Assembly: GCA_944319745.1 (NCBI GenBank)
Contig: CALUET010000021.1
Coordinates: 1-64,000, forward strand
From: an uncultured Phocaeicola sp.
Lineage (GTDB): Bacteria; Bacteroidota; Bacteroidia; Bacteroidales; Bacteroidaceae
DNA length: 64,000 bases
Direction: 5' to 3'
The notes beneath the pieces were generated by a model. That model was not told where the DNA came from. It was given only the letters and a program-made list of their open reading frames with translations, and did not search any database. Positions 37,823 to 46,373 of the stretch are shown here, piece after piece (positions within the stretch are counted from its first letter, which is position 1; every line of letters begins with the position of its first letter). A program made the translations under genes and the position numbers.

Positions 37823-38957
37823 TCTTACGCAATAAAAGTTTCGAATAAATGGCACGGGCAGCCCGTTCGGAAGCACCTTCTTCTCCCAAAAGGCAGATCA
37901 AACGATCATATTCGGCCAGCATCCTCTCCCGCCCGGGCGCACCTTTCAAGATCAAGCTCAGTTCCTTCACCATATTGTCCACCGTCATTCCGTCGGCAAC
38001 AAGCTCGGTTACCACCGCTTTTCCTGCAATCAGATTAACCAACGATATATATTTTACTTTCAGCACAAGACGGCGTAAGAAAGAAACGATGCGGCCAAAA
38101 GAGATATAATAACACACCACCTGCGGGACACAAAAGAGAGCTGTCTCCAAAGTTGCCGTCCCGGAAGTGACAAGGGCCGCCTCGGAATGACGCAACAGCC
38201 GATAAGTCTGACCAAAAACGACACGGACATCCGATGTAAGGAACGGTTCATAATAAGCAGGATCTATGCCCGGAGCACCAGCTACAACGAATTGATATTG
38301 CGGGAAATATCCGGCAACCATAGCCATTCTTTGCAAGTTATCCTTAATTTCCTGCTTGCGGCTTCCCGCCAATAGCGCAATGATCGGCTTATCATTCAGG
38401 CCGTTTGACAAGATAAAATCGGAACATGTTTCCCGGTCTGCCCGCAAAAATTCCACAACAGAATCCACACAAGGATTACCCACATAGTGAACCGGGTAAT
38501 GATATTTCGCAAAGAAATCGACCTCAAAAGGCAGAATAGAGAACAACTCGTCGACATCTCTTTTAATATTCTTGATACGATATTCTTTCCAGGCCCATAG
38601 CTTTGGAGAAATATAATAGTACACAGGTATGCGCGTATGCTGTTTAATATACCGGGCTATCTGCAAGTTAAAACCGGGATAATCCACCAAAATTAAAACA
38701 TCCGGCTTCCATTCGACAATATCACGCCGACAAAAACTCATATTCGCAAATATCTTTCTCAAATGAAGCAGCACCGGAATAAATCCCATATAGGCCAGTT
38801 CTTTGTAATGCTTCACGCAAACACCGCCCACAGCCCGCATTAAATCGCCTCCGAAAAAACGGAAATCAGCTTCGGGGTCCTCGTTCTTCAACGCTTTCAT
38901 CAGGTTTGATGCATGCAAATCACCGGATGCTTCCCCAACAATCAAATAATACTTCAT
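37812..38957 (-). CDS. lpxB: Lipid-A-disaccharide synthase
   Basis: Glycosyltransferase joining UDP-2,3-diacylglucosamine and lipid X in lipid A synthesis. Typical blocks are YLIVGEASGDLHASNLM, DYPGFNLQIARYIK, YYISPKLWAWKEYRIKNIK and LLAGSRKQEIKDN. I chose the ATG at 38957 because its first bases overlap the surE stop as ATGA, a coupling overlap. The in-frame GTG at 38963 is the alternative. It is downstream of surE on the same strand and has 381 aa, like E. coli LpxB. Confidence 0.95.
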   Translation of the reverse strand: MKYYLIVGEASGDLHASNLMKALKNEDPEADFRFFGGDLMRAVGGVCVKHYKELAYMGFIPVLLHLRKIFANMSFCRRDIVEWKPDVLILVDYPGFNLQIARYIKQHTRIPVYYYISPKLWAWKEYRIKNIKRDVDELFSILPFEVDFFAKYHYPVHYVGNPCVDSVVEFLRADRETCSDFILSNGLNDKPIIALLAGSRKQEIKDNLQRMAMVAGYFPQYQFVVAGAPGIDPAYYEPFLTSDVRVVFGQTYRLLRHSEAALVTSGTATLETALFCVPQVVCYYISFGRIVSFLRRLVLKVKYISLVNLIAGKAVVTELVADGMTVDNMVKELSLILKGAPGRERMLAEYDRLICLLGEEGASERAARAIYSKLLLRKKNG

Positions 38958-39730
38958 ACGCACAAATTCCAGTGTTCCAGTTCGTCCATCACCTTATAAT
39001 CTGTCATATCTATGCGCGTAGGGGTTATTGCAACGTAACCTTCCTTCAAAGCCCAGTAGTCTGAGTTTCTTGTTTCCGCCTCCAAAGTTTCATATTCACC
39101 GGTAAGCCAATAAAATGTTTCTCCGAGCGGATGTACAGATTCTGCAAACTCGTTCACCCAAACGCCCTTATTCTGATGACAAATCTTCACGCCGCGATAA
39201 GCAGAAAGCGCCGGGAAATTTACATTAAGACAGGTACCTTCCGGCAAACCTTTCGCAAGGACTTCTTCCACGATTCGGCGCGCATAAGGCAATACGGGCG
39301 AGAAATCGGCATCGGAATCGTGGTTACACAATGAAAATCCCACCGAAGGAATCCGTTTCAGACAACCTTCTATCACGACTCCCATCGTACCGGAGTAATG
39401 AACATTTACCGATGAATTATCGCCATGATTAATGCCTCCTACCACCATGTCGGGGATTCGCGGCACCAAAGCATGCAGTCCCAGCTTCACACAATCGACA
39501 GGTGTTCCCGAACATTTATATATTTTCAGGCCTTCTTGTTCGCTTATTTTACGGCAACGCAAAGGGACTTCCGAGGTAATCGATGCCGAGAATCCCGACC
39601 GATGCCCGTCAGGAGCAACCACAATCAAGTCGGCTATCGGTTGCAAACACTGTATTAATTCCCTAAGTCCTTTGGCACTCACTCCGTCGTCGTTCGACAA
39701 GAGTATAAGAGGTTTCCGTTTCATTTCCAT
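38954..39730 (-). CDS. surE: 5'/3'-nucleotidase SurE
   Basis: A metal-dependent nucleotidase of stationary phase. The metal-binding N-terminus reads ILLSNDDGVSAKGLREL, and the GGINHGDNSSVNVHYSGTMG motif holds the asparagine ligand. The protein is 258 aa, the usual family length. Its stop overlaps lpxB by 4 bases. An imperfect -7 element (TACCTTTA, 39758-39765) is upstream. Confidence 0.95.
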   Translation of the reverse strand: MEMKRKPLILLSNDDGVSAKGLRELIQCLQPIADLIVVAPDGHRSGFSASITSEVPLRCRKISEQEGLKIYKCSGTPVDCVKLGLHALVPRIPDMVVGGINHGDNSSVNVHYSGTMGVVIEGCLKRIPSVGFSLCNHDSDADFSPVLPYARRIVEEVLAKGLPEGTCLNVNFPALSAYRGVKICHQNKGVWVNEFAESVHPLGETFYWLTGEYETLEAETRNSDYWALKEGYVAITPTRIDMTDYKVMDELEHWNLCV

Positions 39731-39859
39731 AAAAGTTTATCTACTCATTAATGAGGGTAAAGGTACAATCTTTCAAATGATTCCCCAAAAAAAGCCCGAA
39801 ACAATGCGTTTACAAATCTTAATCTTCTCAAACCTAAAAAGAAAGTCATTCTTTTTTTA

Positions 39860-39867
39860 TATCTTTG
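39860..39867 (+). promoter_or_regulatory. -7 promoter element for the parA operon
   Basis: TATCTTTG matches TAnnTTTG, 118 bases upstream of the parA ATG, so the leader is unusually long for this window. Confidence 0.55.
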
Positions 39868-39985
39868 CTCTCGTGAAGTTATTAACAAACGCAGCGAGTT
39901 TTCAACACTTTAAAGGATTTTTCAATCCCAACGATCTGTTCTCTCGCCGATTATTATTTACTTCGTAAAAAATAGATCGACTTAT

Positions 39986-40750
39986 ATGGGAAAAGTTATA
40001 GCATTAGCCAATCAGAAAGGCGGGGTAGGCAAAACAACTACGACAATAAATCTTGCCGCATCGTTGGCCACCCTGGAGAAAAAAGTCCTGGTTATTGATG
40101 CAGATCCGCAAGCCAATGCCTCATCGGGATTGGGCGTCGACATAAAAGAAATAGACTGTTCCATCTATGATTGTCTGATTAATCGTGCCGACATCAGAGA
40201 GGCGGTTTACACGACAGATATCGACGGACTTGACATTATACCTTCGCACATCGACCTGGTCGGTGCAGAGATTGAAATGTTGAACCTTGAGAATCGCGAA
40301 AAAATAATGAAACAAGCACTGAGTACCATCGTGAATGATTACGACTATATTCTCATCGACTGTTCGCCTTCATTGGGACTAATCACCATAAACGCGCTGA
40401 CAGCCGCCGATTCCGTCATCATCCCGGTACAATGTGAATACTTTGCTTTGGAAGGTATCAGCAAGCTTTTGAACACAATCAAAATCATCAAAACAAAACT
40501 GAACCCGTCGTTGGAAATAGAAGGCTTCCTTCTTACGATGTTCGACTCGCGTCTGCGTCTGGCAAACCAGATATATGATGAAGTAAAACGTCACTTCCAA
40601 GAACTCGTATTCAAGACGATTATCCAGCGAAACGTCAAGTTAAGCGAGGCTCCCAGCCACGGCATTCCGGCAATTTTATACGATGCCGACTCTGCCGGAG
40701 CGAAGAACCATTTGGCATTAGCCGATGAAATTATTAAAAAAAACAAGTAA
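39986..40750 (+). CDS. parA: Chromosome partitioning ATPase ParA/Soj
   Basis: A 254-aa ATPase that works with ParB in chromosome segregation. The deviant Walker A is KGGVGKTTTTINLAA (residues about 11-25), and Walker B is YILIDCSPSLG. The C-terminal EVKRHFQELVFKTIIQRNVKLSEAPSHG stretch is typical of Soj. Its stop is 8 bases before parB. Confidence 0.95.
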   Translation: MGKVIALANQKGGVGKTTTTINLAASLATLEKKVLVIDADPQANASSGLGVDIKEIDCSIYDCLINRADIREAVYTTDIDGLDIIPSHIDLVGAEIEMLNLENREKIMKQALSTIVNDYDYILIDCSPSLGLITINALTAADSVIIPVQCEYFALEGISKLLNTIKIIKTKLNPSLEIEGFLLTMFDSRLRLANQIYDEVKRHFQELVFKTIIQRNVKLSEAPSHGIPAILYDADSAGAKNHLALADEIIKKNK

Positions 40751-40758
40751 GTTAGGAT

Positions 40759-41658
40759 ATGGCAATACAAAAGAAATATGCATTAGGCCGAGGACTTGAC
40801 GCCCTTATTTCTCGTGACGATGAAATACGGACCTCCGGCTCTTCTTCCATCAATGAAATAGAATTGAGCAAAATATCCGTCAATCCCAACCAGCCCCGCC
40901 GGGAATTCGATCCCATAGCTCTGCAGGAACTTGCAGACTCTATTGCAGAGATAGGCATCATCCAGCCGATTACGCTCCGAAAACTAAGTAACGATTCATA
41001 TCAGATCATTGCGGGAGAACGACGTTATCGTGCATCCATCCAGGCCGGACTAAAGACCATTCCGGCTTATATCCGCACGGCCGATGACGAAAACGTCATG
41101 GAAATGGCTCTGATAGAAAACATCCAACGGGAAGATTTAAACTCGCTGGAGATCGCACTTGCTTACCAACATTTAATAGAACAATACAAACTTACACAAG
41201 AACAATTAAGCGAACGCATCGGAAAAAAACGGACAACCATCGCAAACTATTTGAGATTACTAAAACTGCCTGCAACCATTCAAGTGGCTTTAAAGAATAA
41301 AGAGATTGATATGGGGCACGCACGTGCTCTGCTTGCCCTAAACGATCCCAAGACTCAAATTCGTATTTTCAATGAAATCTTGGCCCAAGGTTACTCGGTA
41401 AGAAAGGTTGAAGAAATCGTAAAAGCACTCTCGTCGGGAGAAAGCATTGCATCCGGCGGAAAAAAGATCTCGCCCAAAGGAGCGAAACTATCTGAAGAAT
41501 ACATGCTTTTACAAAACCATTTATCCGGTTTTTTCGGCACGAAAGTACAACTTTCATGCAGTCTTAAAGGGAAAGGAAAAATAAGTATCCCCTTTAACAA
41601 CGAAGCGGATCTGGAACGTATTATGGGAATTTTGGATGCCTTAAAGCCAAAAGAATAA
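40759..41658 (+). CDS. parB: Chromosome partitioning protein ParB
   Basis: A 299-aa ParB/Spo0J protein that binds parS sites and spreads as a CTP-dependent clamp. The N-terminal ParB box is GERRYRASIQAG with ENIQREDLNSLEIA (CTP-binding domain), and the central HTH is LSERIGKKRTTIANYLRLLKL. No parS-like site is visible near the genes. Confidence 0.95.
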   Translation: MAIQKKYALGRGLDALISRDDEIRTSGSSSINEIELSKISVNPNQPRREFDPIALQELADSIAEIGIIQPITLRKLSNDSYQIIAGERRYRASIQAGLKTIPAYIRTADDENVMEMALIENIQREDLNSLEIALAYQHLIEQYKLTQEQLSERIGKKRTTIANYLRLLKLPATIQVALKNKEIDMGHARALLALNDPKTQIRIFNEILAQGYSVRKVEEIVKALSSGESIASGGKKISPKGAKLSEEYMLLQNHLSGFFGTKVQLSCSLKGKGKISIPFNNEADLERIMGILDALKPKE

Positions 41659-41665
41659 AAAAAGA

Positions 41666-42424
41666 ATGGAACTGAAAGGACGATCATTTACATACATTAT
41701 ATACATAGGATTGGTTCTTTGGCTCATATCCGGCACGCAACTGAAAGTTTCGGCACGTCAGTTTTTCCAACAATCCGACACGATTGCCATAACAGATAGT
41801 ATCGATTTATCCAAAACCGGAGAATATCATTCCAACGAATCGGCAGATTCGGTTACATCCAACGGGGAGAACCAAACAAAATATCCCCCTCTCTCGCAAA
41901 CAAAAGACGAGAATAAGAAAAAATGGCTTCCGGTACCGAACAAATCCATATGGTTCGCCTTGGCAATTCCCGGCGCCGGACAAATATATAACCGCAAATA
42001 TTGGAAGCTTCCAATTATATATGGAGGATTTGTTGGTTGCGCCTATGCTTTATCATGGAACGGGAAAATGTATAAAGATTACTCGCAAGCTTATCAAGAC
42101 ATCATGAGCGATAACCCACAAAACAACAGCTACATGAACTTCTTGGGCCCGGGAATCTCACAAGACGAGGTATTGTCTGACCTGAGTTATTACCAGAGTT
42201 TGTTCCAACGAAGGAAAGATTTATACCGCCGACAACGAGATTTAAGTATATTTGCCTTCATTGCCGTATACTTACTTTCCATTATTGATGCATATGTCGA
42301 CGCAGAATTATCAAATTTCGACATATCAAATGACTTGGGAATGACGCTTGAACCTACTATATTTAACGATGTTTCCCGCAACCGTCCGCAGGGCGTCGGG
42401 TTACAATGCAGTATTATATTTTAA
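41666..42424 (+). CDS. DUF5683 domain protein
   Basis: A 252-aa protein with an N-terminal hydrophobic signal or anchor (about residues 8-25) and a Ser/Thr-rich linker. A DUF5683 domain follows, with IWFALAIPGAGQIYNRKYWKLPI and a second hydrophobic stretch (LSIFAFIAVYLLSIIDAYVDAELS). The family is confined mainly to Bacteroidetes and is of unknown function. It lies 7 bases after parB and partly overlaps the open frame of the next gene's long variant, so it is in the same operon. A link to cell-envelope or chromosome processes is only suggested by context. Confidence 0.85.
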   Translation: MELKGRSFTYIIYIGLVLWLISGTQLKVSARQFFQQSDTIAITDSIDLSKTGEYHSNESADSVTSNGENQTKYPPLSQTKDENKKKWLPVPNKSIWFALAIPGAGQIYNRKYWKLPIIYGGFVGCAYALSWNGKMYKDYSQAYQDIMSDNPQNNSYMNFLGPGISQDEVLSDLSYYQSLFQRRKDLYRRQRDLSIFAFIAVYLLSIIDAYVDAELSNFDISNDLGMTLEPTIFNDVSRNRPQGVGLQCSIIF

Positions 42425-42429
42425 TATTT

Positions 42430-43689
42430 ATGAAACAATTAATCATCGGTTTACTCACCGTTTTAAGTACAACGACCGTTTATGCTCAGGAAAACGACAA
42501 AAGCATTACGATAAAAACAGACTCTGGCGAAGAAGAAGTTATTGATCTTCCGGAAGGAATGCTCTCGGATACGGACAGTTTGTACCTCGATTGGCTGTCA
42601 AGAAACTACATCGAAATCGGAGAAAACTGTACAGCCACTGCCGAAAATCCCGTGGTAAGCGATTCTGTTTATATCGCACGATTGCAACGCATCCCGGCTA
42701 TTATCGAGATGCCTTACAACGAAATCGTAAGAAAACTTATCGACCTATATGCCACCAAACTGAGACAAAAAGTGGCAATCATGCTGAGTGCCTGCAATTT
42801 CTACATGCCCATTTTCGAAGAAGCCCTCGACCTTTACGACCTTCCTTTGGAATTGAAGTATCTTCCGGTCGTAGAATCGGCACTAAATCCCACCGCCGTA
42901 TCGCGCCAGGGAGCGACGGGTTTATGGCAATTCATGCTGAGCACTGCCAAAATCTACGGATTAAAGACCAACAGTCTGGTAGACGAACGAAGAGATCCGC
43001 TAAAGTCAACTCGCGCAGCGGCCCGTTATCTGAAAGATCTTTACGACATTTACCACGACTGGAATCTCGTTCTTGCCGCATACAATTGCGGACCGGGCAC
43101 CATAAACAAGGCGATACGCCGTGCCGGAGGTGAAAAAGATTTCTGGAGTATTTACAATTATCTGCCCCGGGAGACGCGCGCCTATGTTCCGGGATTTATC
43201 GCCGTAAACTACATCATGACGTATTATTGCGAGCACAACATCAGCCCGCTTAAAATGACTTTACCCGAAAACACCGACACCATTCACATTAATAAGAACC
43301 TAAACCTGAATCAAATCAGTGCTGTTTGCGATATAAATATAGAAGAACTTCGAGCCCTAAATCCTGAACTAAAACGAGATATCATCCCGGGAAACGAAGC
43401 AACCTATGTACTTCGCCTGCCGACCAGCAAAACAAGCTGCTTTATAGAGTATGAAGACAGCATATACAATTACAAACCCGAAGTATATCAAAACCGAAGA
43501 GCAGTAGCAAAAATCACCACATCCAACAAGAGCAATTCTTCGGGAAATCCCGTATATTATAAAATAAAAAGCGGAGATACGTTGGGAGGCATCGCCCAAA
43601 AATACGGAGTAAGCGTAAGCCAACTCCGACGTTTAAACGGAATAAAAGGAAGCAACATACGCGCGGGCAAGTCCATACGCATCCGCTAA
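42430..43689 (+). CDS. Lytic transglycosylase with LysM domain (MltD-like)
   Basis: A 419-aa peptidoglycan lytic transglycosylase. The signal peptide is MKQLIIGLLTVLSTTTVYA. The SLT domain carries its catalytic glutamate in VVESALNPTAVSRQGATGLW, followed by the AAYNCGPGTINKAI motif. One LysM domain at the C-terminus (YYKIKSGDTLGGIAQKYGVS) binds glycan chains. It probably acts on peptidoglycan at the cell surface. I preferred the ATG at 42430 to the one at 42406 because the earlier one overlaps the DUF5683 gene and adds residues before a clean signal peptide. Confidence 0.92.
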   Translation: MKQLIIGLLTVLSTTTVYAQENDKSITIKTDSGEEEVIDLPEGMLSDTDSLYLDWLSRNYIEIGENCTATAENPVVSDSVYIARLQRIPAIIEMPYNEIVRKLIDLYATKLRQKVAIMLSACNFYMPIFEEALDLYDLPLELKYLPVVESALNPTAVSRQGATGLWQFMLSTAKIYGLKTNSLVDERRDPLKSTRAAARYLKDLYDIYHDWNLVLAAYNCGPGTINKAIRRAGGEKDFWSIYNYLPRETRAYVPGFIAVNYIMTYYCEHNISPLKMTLPENTDTIHINKNLNLNQISAVCDINIEELRALNPELKRDIIPGNEATYVLRLPTSKTSCFIEYEDSIYNYKPEVYQNRRAVAKITTSNKSNSSGNPVYYKIKSGDTLGGIAQKYGVSVSQLRRLNGIKGSNIRAGKSIRIR

Positions 43690-43712
43690 ACAACAAAAAG
43701 ACCGCATCCTTT

Positions 43713-43758
43713 CGGCACGAATAAGGCTACGTATTTCCTTATTCGTGCCGTTCTTTTT
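43713..43758 (+). terminator. Strong terminator after the lytic transglycosylase gene
   Basis: A perfect 14-bp stem CGGCACGAATAAGG/CCTTATTCGTGCCG with a 10-base loop is followed by TTCTTTTT. It separates the par operon from the RSH gene. Confidence 0.92.
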
Positions 43759-43821
43759 CCAGCAACAATAACAGAAAAAAAGAAAAGATAACATTCCTCT
43801 TGCATAATTCCCGATATTTCA

Positions 43822-43829
43822 TATTTTTG
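43822..43829 (+). promoter_or_regulatory. -7 promoter element for the RSH gene
   Basis: TATTTTTG matches TAnnTTTG, 26 bases upstream of the start. Confidence 0.6.
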
Positions 43830-43855
43830 CAATAGAGATAATAAATGAGAAATGC

Positions 43856-46126
43856 ATGGAAGATGAGAAACTATCGCAGGAACAAATTGACGAAAAGATG
43901 ATAAACGATGCTTTTCAAGAGTTATTAGATCGGTACTTAGAAAGCAGACATCGTAAGAAAGTCGAGATAATAACCAAAGCATTTCATTTCGCCAAACAAG
44001 CTCACAAAGGGGTAAGAAGACGCTCGGGAGAGCCGTATATTTTGCACCCCATTGCCGTTGCGCGCATTGCATGCTGCGAAATAGGTTTGGGCTCTACTTC
44101 CATCTGCTCTGCACTTCTTCATGACATTGTTGAAGATACGGACTATACAGTTGAAGATATCGAGAATTTATTCGGCCCAAAAATTGCGCAAATCGTAGAC
44201 GGGTTGACGAAGATTTCCGGAGGTATCTTCGGCGACCGTGCATCGGCCCAAGCCGAAAATTTCAAAAAACTCCTCCTCACGATGAATGACGATATCCGAG
44301 TCATTCTCATAAAGATTGCCGACCGCCTGCATAACATGCGCACCCTCGGCTCCATGTTACCCAGCAAACAATATAAAATAGCGGGTGAAACTTTATACAT
44401 TTATGCACCTTTGGCCAACCGCTTAGGGTTAAACCGCATAAAAACCGAGTTGGAAGACCTGAGTTTTAAATACGAACATCCGGAAGCTTACGCAAAAATT
44501 GAAGAAAAGCTCCGCGCAACTCAAGCAGAACGTACCCACGTTTTCGAAGAATTTACGGCTCCTATCCGCGCCCAGCTGGACAAGATGGAACTGCCTTACC
44601 GCATTATAGCGAGGATAAAATCGCCTTATTCCATTTGGAACAAAATGCAGACCAAGCACATCAGCTTCGAGGAAATATATGATATACTGGCAGTCCGCAT
44701 CATCTTCACCCCGCGCAACGAAGAGGAAGAACTAAACGATTGCTTCAACATATACGTATCTATCTGCAAAATCTACAAGCCGCATCCCGACCGCCTTCGC
44801 GACTGGGTAAGTCATCCAAAGGCAAACGGTTACCAAGCTCTGCACGTCACACTCATGAGTAACGAAGGGCAATGGATAGAAGTTCAGATAAGAAGCGAAC
44901 GAATGAACGATGTGGCCGAGCAAGGATTCGCGGCCCATTGGAAATATAAAGCAGGAGGTGAAGGAGAAGATGAAGGCGAACTGAATAAATGGCTGAAGAC
45001 CATCAAAGAAATACTGGACGATCCGCAACCGGATGCTCTCGATTTTCTCAACACATTAAAGATGAGTTTATACTCATCCGAGATATTCGTCTTCACACCC
45101 AAAGGAGAAATCAAGACCATGCCACAGAATTGTACGGCCATCGATTTCGCCTTCTCCATTCACACATTCCTGGGAAGTCACTGCATCGGAGCGAAAGTAA
45201 ATCACAAACTTGTCCCGATGAGTCACAAACTGCAGAGCGGCGACCAAGTAGAAATCCTTACATCAAAATCACAAAAGGTGCAGCCGGCATGGCTGAACTT
45301 TGCCACCACGGCAAAAGCAAAAGCCAAGATTCAAGCCATATTGAAGCGGGAACGTAAAGAACAACAACAAAACGGAGAAGATATTTTATCGGCTTTCTTC
45401 AAACAAGAGAATGTCGAGTATTCTGATGAAAATATCAGAAAACTCTGCAATTTACACGAATTGAAGACTCCGGAAGAACTGATGGTGCAACTCGGACAAA
45501 AGGTTATTCTTCTGGGAGACGCCGACCGGAACGAATTAAAAGAACGGCCCACCGCCACAAGTTGGAAGAAATATATCTCATTTGCATTCGGCGGAAACAA
45601 GCAAAAAACGGAAGAAAAGGCGGAAACCGCGTCGCCCTTACAGATAGACAATAAGAAAATTATCAAGCTGACACCGGATGCAATACAAAAAAACTACATC
45701 ATTGCCGACTGTTGCAAACCCATTCCCGGAGATGATGTTTTAGGATATATTGACGACAACAACCGCATCATCATCCATAAACGGCAATGTCCTATCGCCA
45801 CACAACTGAAAACAAGTTTCGGGAATCGCCTGTTGGCCGTAAAATGGGAAACCGGAAAAGCATTGAGTTTCCCGGTAAATGTCTACATAAAGGGCATCGA
45901 CGGTGTAGGCGTATTAAACAAAGTTACGGAGATCATATCACAGCAACTTAACGTAAACATCAAGAAACTAACCATCGAAACAAACGACGGAATATTTGAA
46001 GGACACATACAATTGCTCGTACACGACGTGGACGATGTCAACACCATTTGCAACAAACTAAAAAAAATAGACAATATCAAACGAGTAACCCGAATAGAAA
46101 ATTTCGATGACGCGACCGCCGATTAA
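43856..46126 (+). CDS. Bifunctional (p)ppGpp synthetase/hydrolase (RelA/SpoT homologue)
   Basis: A 756-aa long RSH protein that makes and degrades the alarmone (p)ppGpp. The N-terminal HD hydrolase domain is intact (YILHPIAVARIAC, ALLHDIVEDTD). The synthetase domain follows (RIKSPYSIWNKM, DILAVRIIF), then TGS (FVFTPKGEIKTMPQNCTAIDF), a helical region and a C-terminal ACT domain (VYIKGIDGVGVLNKVTEII). Both catalytic halves look complete, so it should be bifunctional, of the Rel/SpoT type. It lies right after the strong terminator of the par operon and has its own promoter. Confidence 0.95.
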   Translation: MEDEKLSQEQIDEKMINDAFQELLDRYLESRHRKKVEIITKAFHFAKQAHKGVRRRSGEPYILHPIAVARIACCEIGLGSTSICSALLHDIVEDTDYTVEDIENLFGPKIAQIVDGLTKISGGIFGDRASAQAENFKKLLLTMNDDIRVILIKIADRLHNMRTLGSMLPSKQYKIAGETLYIYAPLANRLGLNRIKTELEDLSFKYEHPEAYAKIEEKLRATQAERTHVFEEFTAPIRAQLDKMELPYRIIARIKSPYSIWNKMQTKHISFEEIYDILAVRIIFTPRNEEEELNDCFNIYVSICKIYKPHPDRLRDWVSHPKANGYQALHVTLMSNEGQWIEVQIRSERMNDVAEQGFAAHWKYKAGGEGEDEGELNKWLKTIKEILDDPQPDALDFLNTLKMSLYSSEIFVFTPKGEIKTMPQNCTAIDFAFSIHTFLGSHCIGAKVNHKLVPMSHKLQSGDQVEILTSKSQKVQPAWLNFATTAKAKAKIQAILKRERKEQQQNGEDILSAFFKQENVEYSDENIRKLCNLHELKTPEELMVQLGQKVILLGDADRNELKERPTATSWKKYISFAFGGNKQKTEEKAETASPLQIDNKKIIKLTPDAIQKNYIIADCCKPIPGDDVLGYIDDNNRIIIHKRQCPIATQLKTSFGNRLLAVKWETGKALSFPVNVYIKGIDGVGVLNKVTEIISQQLNVNIKKLTIETNDGIFEGHIQLLVHDVDDVNTICNKLKKIDNIKRVTRIENFDDATAD

Positions 46127-46343
46127 CAAGAAGCATTCCGGCCTTGGACGACCTTGCAGGCATTGACATAAAGATTTATCTCGGGAAAATCGCGAAAAGA
46201 TGGTGCAAAGCATCCACTTTTATAGTAACGACACACAAAAACAAACAGATATTATCTGACAATTTGACGGAAAAAATAGCCAGACAATCACAATTCTTCT
46301 AAAACAAAAACAAAACGTTTGCTTATTTCCAATATTATTTCAT

Positions 46344-46351
46344 TACTTTTG
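46344..46351 (+). promoter_or_regulatory. -7 promoter element for the cardiolipin synthase gene
   Basis: TACTTTTG matches TAnnTTTG with a perfect TTTG -33-like element at 46318-46321, 22 bases upstream. It is one of the best two-part matches in the window. Confidence 0.7.
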
Positions 46352-46373
46352 TCTTGGCAAAAACTGAACATCC

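Noticed and set aside
39432-39968. 178-codon open frame antisense to surE running into the parA leader
   Set aside because: It overlaps surE and contains no motif. The parA promoter box lies inside it.
39731-46126. parS site near parA/parB
   Set aside because: I looked for TGTTTCACGTGAAACA-like palindromes. A few CACGTG-containing stretches elsewhere (for example around 23459 and 35646) match only half, so none is reported.
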